Shown here: piece after piece, positions 54,700 to 63,460 of the stretch
Position numbering within the stretch: the first letter of the stretch is position 1
Layout of the letters: each line of letters starts with the position of its first letter
Assembly: GCA_021713395.1 (NCBI GenBank)
Contig: JAKJJT010000001.1
Coordinates: forward strand, 1-64,000
Reading direction: 5' to 3'
DNA: 64,000 nucleotides
DNA from: Thiotrichales bacterium 19S9-11
Lineage (GTDB): Bacteria > Pseudomonadota > Gammaproteobacteria > Francisellales > Francisellaceae
Notes under the pieces: generated by a model
What the model was told of the DNA's origin: nothing
Database searches by the model: none
What the model saw: the letters and a program-made list of their open reading frames with translations, nothing else
Position numbers and translations under genes: made by a program

Positions 54700-55087
54700 T
54701 ATTTTTCCTTTTTAAAAGAATCTTGCCCATTGAGTAAATATGGGCTGTATCTTCCAAATGACAATATTTAAATACCAAACTCTGCTTATCTAAGTTAAGC
54801 ATTAGGCATAATTCTACTTTTGGCTGAATAACTTTCATAAATTTCATCGATGTAACCTGATCAACCTCCAATAAGTCAATTCCTAAATAGCTTTTAGCGT
54901 AATAAATTGCCAAATCAAGCTGGACAATACCTGGTAAAATTGGACAATCTTCAAAATGTCCCTTAAAGAAAATCAAATTATCTGGAATAAAAAAATCTAA
55001 GCGTATTTGATTTGGTTGGTCTATATGCTTATCAATTAATTTAAATAAACGAGCTTGATCATTTTTTGTATCTATTTTATTTTCCAT
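54692..55087 (-). CDS. 3-hydroxyacyl-ACP dehydratase, FabZ-like (ApeI type)
   Basis: A 131-residue single hotdog domain. The catalytic segment FFKGHFEDCPILPGIVQLDLA contains the active-site His and the helix-capping PGIVQ of FabZ/FabA-type dehydratases. The usual Glu of FabZ in the following helix is not obvious (YYAKSYLGIDLLEVD). In aryl polyene clusters the ApeI-type dehydratase creates trans double bonds during chain growth. It is 20 bases downstream of the AMP-ligase gene. Confidence 0.85.
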   Translation of the reverse strand: MENKIDTKNDQARLFKLIDKHIDQPNQIRLDFFIPDNLIFFKGHFEDCPILPGIVQLDLAIYYAKSYLGIDLLEVDQVTSMKFMKVIQPKVELCLMLNLDKQSLVFKYCHLEDTAHIYSMGKILLKRKNNV

Positions 55088-55107
55088 AGCAAATACTCAT
55101 ACTTCAT

Positions 55108-56466
55108 TTATTTAAATAGTTCCTTTATCTTACTTAATTCTACCTTACTTTGTTCATTTATTGGTAGCGCATCAAGGTAGCGATATTTTTTTGGCAGTAA
55201 ACTTCGATCAATATAGGCACTTAAAAACTGATTAATTTGCTCATTAATATAGCGTTTGCCATTATTTAATAATTGAGTTTTACCTACTTTAGATAAAATA
55301 ATGACTGATGCGATATATTCTCTATGATTCTCTAGTAACAAACAATAAGCTTCTTCAACCAGATAAAACTCTTGTATTAACTTTTCTAAAAACGGCAATG
55401 ATAAGCGTTTGCCTTCAACTTTAACCGTTCGATCGAGCCTATCTAATAACTTAAACTGATCGCTACTTATCACCTCTACCTGATCTGACATGATCAATTC
55501 ATCATCACCTTCTTGATAAAAAAATGGCGAACGAACAACTAAAGCACCGCAATCATTCTGACTAATCTTAACTTTATTAAAAATTTTCCAGTTAACATTA
55601 TCTAGCTGCCTTCTAAAAGCAATCACTCCCGTTTCACTACTACCAAAAATTTCAATAATATCCTTATGGTACAGCGCTTTTATTTTTTTTGCCGTTACTT
55701 CTTTTAATAAGCTTCCTGAAGAAAAAATAACTAATTTTTCTTGCTGATAAATTAAAGGCATTTCAACAAAACGTGATAGTAAACCAGGTGATGAAATAAA
55801 TACAGTTGGTTTAGATATATATTTTATTAATTGTTCTTCATATTGAATTTTTTCTGCATGAATTAAGCGCTTTGCTACTAAAGGCCAAAATAAATAAAAT
55901 GTTAAACCATATAAATGCTGTGGTTGAACACTTGAAATAAACTGATAGTCAGATAGTGCTATACCACCAAACTGATCTTCAATTGCAGATAGTTCACAAC
56001 TAACTCCAAATAAAGTTTTGGTTATTTCTTTTGCTTGGCCACTTGAACCTGATGTGAAAATAATAAACGTTTGATCATCATCTAACTTTAAATCCTCTAA
56101 CAATTGGGCTTTATTAGCTGATAAATCTTCTTCTGGTAATTTGTTTAATTGAGTATGGTCTAATACACAATCAAAATGTGTGCTAAATGTCTCTAATGTG
56201 CCTGGTAAACAATTAGGCAATAAAACTGGTATTTTCTTCGCTAAGAATAAAGCCAGTAAATCGATTGTAAAATCAATCGTATTGTTGTAACAAATCACCC
56301 ACTTTTCTTCTTTATATGCCTTTAATTGACTGGCTACTTGAAGTACTTTATCTAATAATTCAATCGATGTTATACTAGAACTTGCATTAAGAAAAATAGG
56401 GTAACTATCTTCTTTAAAGCCTAAAAGTAGATGACTTAATCGTAAGTTATTTTTTGCCTCTAGCAT
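55108..56466 (-). CDS. AMP-binding acyl-ACP ligase of the polyene-type cluster
   Basis: A 452-residue adenylate-forming enzyme that would activate a starter acid and load it on an ACP. Landmarks: FIIFTSGSSGQAKEITK (ATP-binding P-loop), EIFGSSETGVIAFR, and LDRLDRTVKVEGKRLSL (hinge Asp/Lys region). The protein is shorter than classical acyl-CoA ligases (about 500-550), as in aryl polyene ligases, which use aromatic acids such as coumarate. No ammonia lyase to make such an acid is in the window, so the starter is uncertain. Confidence 0.86.
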   Translation of the reverse strand: MLEAKNNLRLSHLLLGFKEDSYPIFLNASSSITSIELLDKVLQVASQLKAYKEEKWVICYNNTIDFTIDLLALFLAKKIPVLLPNCLPGTLETFSTHFDCVLDHTQLNKLPEEDLSANKAQLLEDLKLDDDQTFIIFTSGSSGQAKEITKTLFGVSCELSAIEDQFGGIALSDYQFISSVQPQHLYGLTFYLFWPLVAKRLIHAEKIQYEEQLIKYISKPTVFISSPGLLSRFVEMPLIYQQEKLVIFSSGSLLKEVTAKKIKALYHKDIIEIFGSSETGVIAFRRQLDNVNWKIFNKVKISQNDCGALVVRSPFFYQEGDDELIMSDQVEVISSDQFKLLDRLDRTVKVEGKRLSLPFLEKLIQEFYLVEEAYCLLLENHREYIASVIILSKVGKTQLLNNGKRYINEQINQFLSAYIDRSLLPKKYRYLDALPINEQSKVELSKIKELFK

Positions 56467-56480
56467 AAACTAGCCTTACT

Positions 56481-57071
56481 CTAATCATTATCTAACATCA
56501 TTCGCTTTTTAACTTTTAGACGAATGATATACTCAATTAAAAACATAAGAGCAATTAAAATATATGCAATGAAACCATTATATAAACTCCATATTTTAAG
56601 TGAGCTATAACTTGCTGTAATAAATGCAATTAGACCATTGATAAAAAAGAAAATAACCCAAGCAACTGTTACCTTTCTCATATAACGAATTGCTTCTTTA
56701 GGTAGTGCTTTTTTTTCTATTATGAGAGCAAATCGCTCAATTATTGTCGGTGGATTTATAAATGAATACAAAAAAGTAATAAATAGTAATACATTAACCA
56801 TAAAAGGATAAAGCTTTAGTAAGTACTCACTATTAAAAACTAAACTGAAGAGACATAAGAATATCCCTAGAATCGTCATTAAAATAATTAAACTAATTGG
56901 TATAACGCTTTTTGATTGCTTTTTTCGATTAATAAATAATAGTCGTATAAAAAATAAAAACATCACCATTAAGATGACATAACGAAGTGAAATAAGGCTT
57001 AAACCAAAGTAAATAATTAATGGATAGGCAATCACTAATATTAGAAGCAAACTTTGCACTAAGCGTTTCAT
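56481..57071 (-). CDS. COG4648-type membrane protein of the polyene-type cluster
   Basis: A 196-residue integral membrane protein with about six hydrophobic segments (first at about 7-40, last near 165-185). This small membrane protein (COG4648) is regularly found between the ACPs and the AMP ligase of aryl polyene clusters, though its function is unknown. LKLYPFMVNVLLFITFLYS and the RYMRKVTVAWVIFFFIN segment are characteristic. Packed closely on both sides (16 and 14 bases). Confidence 0.8.
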   Translation of the reverse strand: MKRLVQSLLLILVIAYPLIIYFGLSLISLRYVILMVMFLFFIRLLFINRKKQSKSVIPISLIILMTILGIFLCLFSLVFNSEYLLKLYPFMVNVLLFITFLYSFINPPTIIERFALIIEKKALPKEAIRYMRKVTVAWVIFFFINGLIAFITASYSSLKIWSLYNGFIAYILIALMFLIEYIIRLKVKKRMMLDND

Positions 57072-57087
57072 TTTTTCTTATCTGTCT

Positions 57088-57339
57088 TTAAGATTTTAAT
57101 ACGTTTTCAATGACATCAACAACATCACTAACTGTTCTAACTGACTTAAACTCTTCGGGGTTAAATTTCCGCTTTGTAATTTCTTGTAGTTGAACAATTA
57201 AGTCAACTGCATCAATAGAATCTAAATCTAAATCTTCATATAAACGTGACTCTAAACTTACATCACTCGGTGGAATCTCAAATAATTTCTCAAACGTTGT
57301 TTTTAGTTCTTCTAGAATTTTATTTCTTGCATCATTCAT
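57088..57339 (-). CDS. Acyl carrier protein (cluster ACP 1)
   Basis: An 83-residue acyl carrier protein. The phosphopantetheine attachment Ser is S41 in DLDLDSIDAVDLI. Acidic composition and length are typical. Two ACPs side by side are a hallmark of aryl polyene clusters; this one has the more FabD/AcpP-like sequence. The start is two bases after the previous ACP stop. Confidence 0.93.
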   Translation of the reverse strand: MNDARNKILEELKTTFEKLFEIPPSDVSLESRLYEDLDLDSIDAVDLIVQLQEITKRKFNPEEFKSVRTVSDVVDVIENVLKS

Positions 57340-57341
57340 AG

Positions 57342-57614
57342 TTACTTCTCCGAGCGATTTTTTTCGATAAATAACGCTAAATTTCTAACACTTTCAAAAT
57401 GCTCTTTAACTGAATCATCATCTGAGTCTATCGTAATATTATAACGCTTTTTAATCGCTACTCCCAATTCTAAAGCATCAATTGAATCAAGTCCTAGACC
57501 ATCACCTTCATCACCAAATAGAGGTTGATCACTTTTAATATCTGCTAATGTTATATCTTCTAAGTTTAAAACATCAATGATCATTTGTTTAACTTCCTCT
57601 TCAAATGCACTCAT
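57342..57614 (-). CDS. Acyl carrier protein (cluster ACP 2)
   Basis: A 90-residue acyl carrier protein; Ser44 in GLGLDSIDALELG is the 4'-phosphopantetheine site. The ATG at 57614 is chosen because AAGGTGG lies just upstream; a GTG at 57623 would add three residues. The first 14 bases overlap the end of the acyltransferase gene. The loop before the Ser (GDEGDGLGLDS) carries the insertion typical of the second ACP in aryl polyene clusters. Confidence 0.92.
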   Translation of the reverse strand: MSAFEEEVKQMIIDVLNLEDITLADIKSDQPLFGDEGDGLGLDSIDALELGVAIKKRYNITIDSDDDSVKEHFESVRNLALFIEKNRSEK

Positions 57615-58386
57615 ATTGACCACCTTCTGTTAGTTTTTTTTCTATATACCGTGTAAGCCTTCTTGCTGCTAATGAGGGCAGCTGGCCTGCTTCTTCTAGA
57701 AATTTATCGACTACTATACACTCTCCAACAACTACTTTAAAGTTTACACGCTTATTTGGAATCTGATACCACTTTAATTCTTTAGTTAATGTTCTTGGAT
57801 TACATGTGATATAGATTAAGCGAATTGGCACTTTTAGACGAATAGCGATCTGTGCTGCACCTCGTTTTAACCGTATTGGTTGATTAATAACGCTTCTTGT
57901 CCCTTCTGGAAATAACAATAAATTATTACCTGAGTATAGGCTTTCTTTGATTCTATCAAATGTTTCTTGGCTTTCTTTGTTGGGAATATAACCTGCAGAT
58001 TGAATTACATGTTTAACAAAAAAATTATCCCAAAGAGATGCTTTTACAACATTATCACATGACTTAAGTTGAGATGTTATGACCACATAATCAACTAACG
58101 ATGGATGATTTGCAATTAATAACGTACCACGATCTTTTAATAACTTTTCATCTCCTTCAATACTAAATTTGGCTAGGCCTAGACTTTCCATTAGCCAAAC
58201 AAAAAAACGAAAATTTAAATAAATAGCATATTGCACATGGTCTTTTTTCTTCATTTCAGATGACAATAAATGGATCATTGGAATCCAACAATATGCTAAT
58301 AAAATTGCACCAACGCCAAACATGCTAAAGCAAAAACCGGTTGCGAATAAACGCCAAATATAGTTAGTCCATGCTAATAATTTCAT
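57601..58386 (-). CDS. 1-acyl-glycerol-3-phosphate-type acyltransferase (PlsC family)
   Basis: A 261-residue membrane acyltransferase with the PlsC motifs: NHPSLVDYVV (H94, D99), LFPEGTRS and the following basic segment RGAAQIA. An N-terminal hydrophobic helix (about 12-42) anchors it. In aryl polyene clusters the equivalent protein is placed between the ketosynthase-like and ACP genes and may acylate the lipid anchor. It overlaps both neighbours closely. Confidence 0.88.
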   Translation of the reverse strand: MKLLAWTNYIWRLFATGFCFSMFGVGAILLAYCWIPMIHLLSSEMKKKDHVQYAIYLNFRFFVWLMESLGLAKFSIEGDEKLLKDRGTLLIANHPSLVDYVVITSQLKSCDNVVKASLWDNFFVKHVIQSAGYIPNKESQETFDRIKESLYSGNNLLLFPEGTRSVINQPIRLKRGAAQIAIRLKVPIRLIYITCNPRTLTKELKWYQIPNKRVNFKVVVGECIVVDKFLEEAGQLPSLAARRLTRYIEKKLTEGGQYECI

Positions 58387-58387
58387 C

Positions 58388-59098
58388 CTAATTTATTTCC
58401 CATTGCCATTGAAACTTGCAAGATGATTGTAATAAAGCCTTAGTTGGTGTTAATTGATTTTGTTGATACCATTGGTAAAATGCTTCAGATGGAGTTAACT
58501 GACTATTTTTTATGTTATTTATTGCCTCATGCGGGTCTATTTTTAACCGTAAATTAGGCGCCTTATCTTGATGATCAAATGAGACCAATAATCCTAATGC
58601 ATTAGGATTATTATATAATACATTTAATGACTCATAACAAGCTGACATTGCTTGGTCAAAAACAACAATTAATGCATTTTTTAAATGGCCTTCCTCTAAC
58701 ACCATTAAGGCATCTAATACCGTCATATAAAATGTATCTGTATTCGCTGCAATTGAACTTGCTGGCAGCTGACACTTTTGAATAATTGTATAAAGACCAA
58801 CTGCTGCATTATGTACCGCTAAAGAAAACTTCATCGGTGATAATTCTTCTTTTTCACTAACTGCATCTAGTATTGATACGGTATGATCCAATTCACCATG
58901 CTGAGAGCCAAAAGCAATATAGTCTAGATTTTCTATTACTTCTAAATTACGTTCAGTTAATGTAATTGCTGCGGATAGGGCGAGCTTACTAGCACAGCTT
59001 AAACGTCGTCTAATTTGACTAGGAATGATATTTTTTGTTTCTTCTAACTGTTGCATATTAATATAACAACAGTCAATAATATTAAACTCAAACTCCAT
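58388..59098 (-). CDS. Beta-ketoacyl synthase-like chain-length factor (ApeC-like)
   Basis: A 236-residue ketosynthase N-terminal-like protein (PF13723 type). IPSQIRRRLSCASKLALS opens it, FGSQHGELDHTVSIL occupies the place of the active site without a nucleophilic Cys, and PMKFSLAVHNAAVGLYTI is the most diagnostic part. It is therefore catalytically inactive and would act as a chain-length factor paired with a real ketosynthase, which is not found in this window. It is the first gene of the operon. Confidence 0.84.
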   Translation of the reverse strand: MEFEFNIIDCCYINMQQLEETKNIIPSQIRRRLSCASKLALSAAITLTERNLEVIENLDYIAFGSQHGELDHTVSILDAVSEKEELSPMKFSLAVHNAAVGLYTIIQKCQLPASSIAANTDTFYMTVLDALMVLEEGHLKNALIVVFDQAMSACYESLNVLYNNPNALGLLVSFDHQDKAPNLRLKIDPHEAINNIKNSQLTPSEAFYQWYQQNQLTPTKALLQSSCKFQWQWEIN

Positions 59099-59256
59099 TT
59101 TAAACTCATTGTTATCTTTTTGTGTTTCGAGTATACCTTACAATTGCTCTAAGATAAGTTAATTATTTTACGCATAACCATCAAAGCATAAATGATTATT
59201 CTAGCATTTTGCTTTATGCTAATTAGCATCATCAATTTAATAAAAGTTATTCCGTT

Positions 59257-60360
59257 ATGTCAAAGGATGATCAGAAATTTTATCATCAACCATATGAAAT
59301 ATCAGCTTATCAAGCAAAATTTGAGGCACTTAAAATTGCTTTTTCACCCATTATATTCCAAGTTAGTGTTGCTTTAATTGAACTTGGTATTCTAGATACT
59401 TTAAATGAAAAAGGAGAGGACGGCCTAAGTTCAGAAGCTATTGCAGATAAACTTAATTTAAGTGACTATGGTGTTCAAGTATTACTTGATGCTGCTTTAA
59501 GTGCGCATATCATCTGGCTTAATGATCAAACCAACTGTTATGTTATTGATAAAATTGGCATGATGCTATTATCTGATCAGATGGTTCGAGTTAACTTAGA
59601 CTTTAGCCATCATTTATGCTACCAAGGGCTTTTTTATTTAACTGATGCAATTAAATCCGGAAAACCTGAAGGACTAAAAGTTTTTGATAAAAATGCCACA
59701 TCCATTTATCCCTTATTAACTAAACTGCCTGAAAAAGCACAGGACAGTTGGTTTCGCTTTGACCACTACTATTCTGATAAGTCATTTAAAGAAGTCTTGA
59801 GCATCTTATTTGATCAAGAAAAAACGAAACACTTACTTGATATTGGTGGCAATACCGGCAAGTGGGCATTAACGTGTTTAGATTATGATAGTGAAGTCAT
59901 CGTAAGTATTGCTGATTTAAAGGAGCAACTCGTCGTTGCTCAAAAAAATATTGATGATCATGGTTTTAGTAATCGCTTTTCAAGCTATCCTGTTAACTTA
60001 CTAAATCCTAAAGAACAACTACCAACTGATAAAAGTTTTGATTTAATCTGGATGAGTCAGTTTCTTGACTGCTTTTCATTAAAAGAAATTAAAATCATCT
60101 TATCTAAAGTTACTGACATTATGGATAAAAACACACGCATTGGCATTTTAGAATTATTTTGGGATCGACAAAGTTTTGAGCCTGCTGCTTTTGCAATTAA
60201 TTGCACCTCTATTTATTTTACTGCAATGGCTAATGGCAATAGCCGCATGTATCACTCAAAAGATTTAATTAATATCATCCATGAGGTTGGACTTTATATT
60301 GATAAAGATATTGATCAAATTGGTCCTGGGCATACCTTATTAATTTGTAAGAAAAAATAG
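59257..60360 (+). CDS. SAM-dependent methyltransferase, winged-helix O-methyltransferase type
   Basis: A 367-residue methyltransferase divergent from the polyene-type operon by 158 bases. The N-terminal 110 residues form a winged-helix dimerisation domain (LNEKGEDGLSSEAIADKLNL). The SAM-binding motif HLLDIGGNTGKWALT is near residue 190, followed by the acidic SIADLKEQ. The family methylates hydroxyls of aromatic or polyene products. A methyltransferase gene at this end is usual for aryl polyene clusters. Specific substrate not determined. Confidence 0.87.
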   Translation: MSKDDQKFYHQPYEISAYQAKFEALKIAFSPIIFQVSVALIELGILDTLNEKGEDGLSSEAIADKLNLSDYGVQVLLDAALSAHIIWLNDQTNCYVIDKIGMMLLSDQMVRVNLDFSHHLCYQGLFYLTDAIKSGKPEGLKVFDKNATSIYPLLTKLPEKAQDSWFRFDHYYSDKSFKEVLSILFDQEKTKHLLDIGGNTGKWALTCLDYDSEVIVSIADLKEQLVVAQKNIDDHGFSNRFSSYPVNLLNPKEQLPTDKSFDLIWMSQFLDCFSLKEIKIILSKVTDIMDKNTRIGILELFWDRQSFEPAAFAINCTSIYFTAMANGNSRMYHSKDLINIIHEVGLYIDKDIDQIGPGHTLLICKKK

Positions 60361-60375
60361 ATTTATTTTTTCTTA

Positions 60376-60702
60376 CTAGCTGCCATGTACAATGGTACAA
60401 TATTTACCATAAACACCTAAGATATTTTGTGTTTTATAATCAACTGATGATATTTTTTCAATACCACCATCTTTAGCGGCCTTTTCAACTGTCATATCGC
60501 CAACAGCAACAAGGCCTAGAATTGACATAGAGCATGCCTTACCTTTTTTATTGCCATCAACTTTTGAGTCTACTTGACCAGAGACAGGTGCGCCTTTAAC
60601 ACCTGTATAAACAACACCATTTGGCAAATAAGTTGCACAGCCAGATAATAGTAGTACACCAATAGAACCTAGGACTAAAATTATTTGCTTAACCATTTTC
60701 AA
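60376..60702 (-). CDS. TRL-like family lipoprotein
   Basis: A 108-residue lipoprotein. The signal ends in the lipobox LLLSGCATY (lipid-bearing C22). The rest is a compact TRL-like domain (tRNA-associated-locus protein family) with VVYTGVKGAPVSG, the KKGKACSMSILGLVAVGD segment, and the IEKISSVDYKTQNILGVYGKY ending. Members are outer-membrane or periplasmic proteins without known function. It converges on the methyltransferase and is followed upstream by the toxin-antitoxin pair. Confidence 0.85.
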   Translation of the reverse strand: MKMVKQIILVLGSIGVLLLSGCATYLPNGVVYTGVKGAPVSGQVDSKVDGNKKGKACSMSILGLVAVGDMTVEKAAKDGGIEKISSVDYKTQNILGVYGKYCTIVHGS

Positions 60703-60796
60703 TTAACTCCTATCGTTTTGAAAACTTACATCAAAGTCTAGAAGTTGATTGTAATTTAAGCAAATTGGTTTTCTTATTTAGAATAAAACAAAATAG

Positions 60797-61081
60797 TTAC
60801 ATACCGAATACTTTTGCATGCGAGCCAAGATCAACTAACTTTAAAACTTCATCTTCAACAATAAAATATAACAGCAAATCATCAGGTCTAATATGACACT
60901 CACGAACGCCTTTAAAGTTTCCTTTGAGTTCGTGATCACAATACTTTGCGGGTAAAACATCTCTATTCTGTAGTTTTTCCAAAACAAAAAGAAGTTCTTC
61001 TAAAAAATCAGCGTCATTTTTATATTTCTTATATGATTTTTTAAATGCTTTTGATTGTTTAATTACGAGTTTTTTTGGCAT
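60797..61081 (-). CDS. YafQ-like mRNA interferase toxin
   Basis: A 94-residue RelE/ParE-superfamily toxin with the YafQ layout. The His and Asp residues known to be catalytic in E. coli YafQ have counterparts: H50 in CDHELKG, H63 in RECHIRPD, D67, and H88 in DLGSHAKVF. YafQ cleaves mRNA on the ribosome. The gene overlaps its antitoxin gene by 23 bases, the usual DinJ-YafQ arrangement. Confidence 0.9.
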   Translation of the reverse strand: MPKKLVIKQSKAFKKSYKKYKNDADFLEELLFVLEKLQNRDVLPAKYCDHELKGNFKGVRECHIRPDDLLLYFIVEDEVLKLVDLGSHAKVFGM

Positions 61082-61292
61082 GCTTAATATCCTTTTTCAA
61101 GTCATCCAAACTAAAATCCTCATAGCCTTCTGCTTCAGCTTTCATTACAACCTTATCAACCTTCTTACGCATACTTTCAGTTTCTCTTGCTAAAAGAAAA
61201 CGAACAAATGCACTTAAAGATAAGCCCATTGATTTTGCCTTTTGTTCAGCATATAGCTTTAAAGTATCATCGATATTTACATTAATACGCAT
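61059..61292 (-). CDS. RelB/DinJ-family antitoxin
   Basis: A 77-residue antitoxin with an N-terminal ribbon-helix-helix DNA-binding domain (MRINVNIDDTLKLYAEQKAK then GLSLSAFVRFLL) and a C-terminal toxin-wrapping acidic/basic tail (EGYEDFSLDDLKKDIKHAKK). It binds and neutralises the YafQ-like toxin and represses its own promoter. A palindromic operator candidate lies 35 bases upstream. Confidence 0.9.
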   Translation of the reverse strand: MRINVNIDDTLKLYAEQKAKSMGLSLSAFVRFLLARETESMRKKVDKVVMKAEAEGYEDFSLDDLKKDIKHAKKTRN

Positions 61293-61326
61293 AACTCACT
61301 CCATCCTCAAAGAATACATCATTTCA

Positions 61327-61341
61327 ATGTATATTATACAT
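61327..61341. promoter_or_regulatory. Palindromic operator candidate for the toxin-antitoxin operon
   Basis: ATGTATATTATACAT is a perfect 15-bp palindrome centred on T61334, overlapping an AT-rich promoter-like stretch upstream of the antitoxin gene. RelB/DinJ antitoxins repress at such sites. A TACATCATTT motif also occurs twice nearby (61316 and 61337). Confidence 0.6.
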
Positions 61342-61433
61342 CATTTTTACTCAAAATATAAATATGATATATAAAATAAGAAAATAAAATAAATTTAACT
61401 AATTGAAATTTAAGAAATTATAAAATGGATATT

Positions 61434-61462
61434 AAATAAAAAAGGCGCTTAATTTGCGCCTT
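61434..61462 (-). terminator. Intrinsic terminator of the exported-protein gene
   Basis: Read on the minus strand: AAGGCGC, loop AAATTAA, GCGCCTT, then TTTTTATTTAA. A 7-bp GC-rich stem with a T-run, 25 bases after the stop at 61487. Strongest terminator seen in the window. Confidence 0.85.
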
Positions 61463-61486
61463 GTCGTCATTTTTATATCCTCTAAA

Positions 61487-62257
61487 CTAGTGAGCATGAC
61501 TCATGTGTTCACAGTATGAGATCATTGCATTCACATTGCTTGGCATGCTATTAAGCCATTGAAGCTCACGGCCATATTTTTCTTTAATGCGCTCTCTAAC
61601 TTGTTTCCGTTTTGCAGGAGGCAGTTCATTGTATAGTTGCCATGTCGTATCTATGTTATAACAAACAAGTTTTACTTTTTCTACGGGGGTCATGTTTGCC
61701 CACGTATTTTGAATCGCTTGAGCAATAATTACTGGTGACACAGAGACATCATCGTGATAGCTACTTGAAGAAATAGTACTACTTGATTGTATCTTCTGTA
61801 TTACTGCTGCTATCGTACCTGCACTTATTGGGACCTCAAAAGAGCTACCTGAAGTTAAGACTTGACCATTAACAGTTGTTCTAACGGTATAATTAATTTC
61901 TTTACTAGCGATCTCTTCTGCTTTATCTTTTGGTGTAATTGAAATCTTACAGCTATTACCAGGTGTTATACCATTACAGGTAGAATTAACATTAAAGTAT
62001 TGTCTATTACGTTGATCTGCAAAGTTAAATGTGATATTGGTTGCATTTGGTTGTGCTTCTTCTGATTGACCAACAATTAGATTATGACGCTGCTCATCTA
62101 GTTGAACATTAATATCATACGGTGCTCCAATCTCTGCAACATTATCATCCGTATTAACTGAAAGACTATAATCAATTTGTGCTGCATTGGCATTGGTATA
62201 ACCAAGCGCTGATAATGACAGTACTGCAATGGCTAGCTTATGAATTTTTATTTTCAT
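61487..62257 (-). CDS. Exported protein of unknown function
   Basis: Not recognised. It is 256 residues with a clear signal peptide (about 1-25, ending TNANA-AQ). The first half of the mature protein is beta-rich with one likely disulfide (Cys in NSTCNGITPGNSCKIS), resembling an immunoglobulin-like or fimbrial-type fold. A Ser-rich linker (SSSTISSSSYHDD) leads to a helical C-terminal domain (about 170-256) with NTWANMTPVEKVKLVCYN, a basic helix KRKQVRERIKEKYG and a His-containing end (CEHMSHAH). It has its own terminator and a 198-base upstream region, so it is probably monocistronic. Confidence 0.72.
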   Translation of the reverse strand: MKIKIHKLAIAVLSLSALGYTNANAAQIDYSLSVNTDDNVAEIGAPYDINVQLDEQRHNLIVGQSEEAQPNATNITFNFADQRNRQYFNVNSTCNGITPGNSCKISITPKDKAEEIASKEINYTVRTTVNGQVLTSGSSFEVPISAGTIAAVIQKIQSSSTISSSSYHDDVSVSPVIIAQAIQNTWANMTPVEKVKLVCYNIDTTWQLYNELPPAKRKQVRERIKEKYGRELQWLNSMPSNVNAMISYCEHMSHAH

Positions 62258-62455
62258 TTATTTCCCCCTATGTGTTATTGCTATAAATTAATTACAAAAA
62301 TATATTTAAAGTAATTTTTGTAACGATTTTAATATGAACATAATTATTTGGTAGATGCAAATAGTAATTTTAAATTATTTTAATATTGATTGATCATCAT
62401 GTTAGTTATTATAAAGTCGTACATTAAATGATTAGTTTGTTGATTGTTTTGATGA

Positions 62456-63439
62456 TTAAATAAGACCCAATGACTTAACAGCATCACGCTCTTGGATTAA
62501 TTCATCTAAAGTAATTTTTATTTTCTCATTACTAAATTGGTTATGATCAAGGCCTTCAACAATTTGTAATTGCCCATTAACTGTACGTGTCGGCATTGAG
62601 AAAATTAAACCTTCATCAACGCCATATTGACCTTGTGAACATGAAGCAATTGAGTAACTGTCATTATCTTTCGTATCAAAAACTAAGTTATAAACACTTT
62701 GAACCACAGCAGATGCAGCAGATGCAGCAGATGATGCACCACGCGCTTGAATAATAGCAGCGCCTCGTTTTTGAACAGTTTCAATAAACTCACCCTGTAA
62801 CCAAGCTGTGTCACCAATCACATCAAATGCACTTTGACCATTAATTTTTGCATTATAAAAGTCTGGATATTGCGTTGCTGAGTGGTTACCCCAAATTGTC
62901 ATATTCGTAATTGCAGTTACATCAACATTAGCTTTTTGAGCTAATTGTGCTTTTGCGCGATTTTCATCTAAAGCAGTCATTGCAAAAAAACGATTTTTAC
63001 TAATATCTGGTGCATTATGCATGGTAATTAATGCATTGGTATTGCATGGATTACCAACCGCTAATACTCTAATATCAGATGCTGCATATTCGTTTAATGC
63101 TTGCCCCATTGGTTTAAAGATACCACCATTGACTTGAAGTAAGTCTGATCGTTCCATACCTGCTTTTCTAGGCACTGCTCCTACTAATAAAACCCAATTA
63201 GCATCTTTTACAGCTTCTTTAACATCCGAAGTACACTGAATACTTTTTAATAGTGGAAATGCACAATCTTCTAGTTCCATTTGAACGCCTTTTAATGCAT
63301 TCATTGCTGGTTCAATTTCTAATAAGCTTAAATCTACTGCCGTTTGATCACCAAACATTTGACCAGATGCAATTCTAAATAATAAAGCATAACCAATGTT
63401 ACCAGCAGCCCCTGTTACAACAACTTTTACTCGATTCAT
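62456..63439 (-). CDS. mdh: Malate dehydrogenase
   Basis: NAD-dependent malate dehydrogenase of the TCA cycle, 327 residues. The Rossmann motif is [13 protein letters not shown] (8-20). Substrate-binding arginines R91 and R97 lie in [17 protein letters not shown]161 follows LDEN, and the catalytic His is H186 in IWGNHSATQ. The wording and length match the cytosolic-type group (327-330 residues) rather than E. coli Mdh. It is 21 bases upstream-to-downstream of asnS on the same strand, so the two may be co-transcribed. Confidence 0.95.
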   Translation of the reverse strand: MNRVKVVVTGAAGNIGYALLFRIASGQMFGDQTAVDLSLLEIEPAMNALKGVQMELEDCAFPLLKSIQCTSDVKEAVKDANWVLLVGAVPRKAGMERSDLLQVNGGIFKPMGQALNEYAASDIRVLAVGNPCNTNALITMHNAPDISKNRFFAMTALDENRAKAQLAQKANVDVTAITNMTIWGNHSATQYPDFYNAKINGQSAFDVIGDTAWLQGEFIETVQKRGAAIIQARGASSAASAASAVVQSVYNLVFDTKDNDSYSIASCSQGQYGVDEGLIFSMPTRTVNGQLQIVEGLDHNQFSNEKIKITLDELIQERDAVKSLGLI

Positions 63440-63460
63440 CTTTTATCTCCTAATTAAAAC

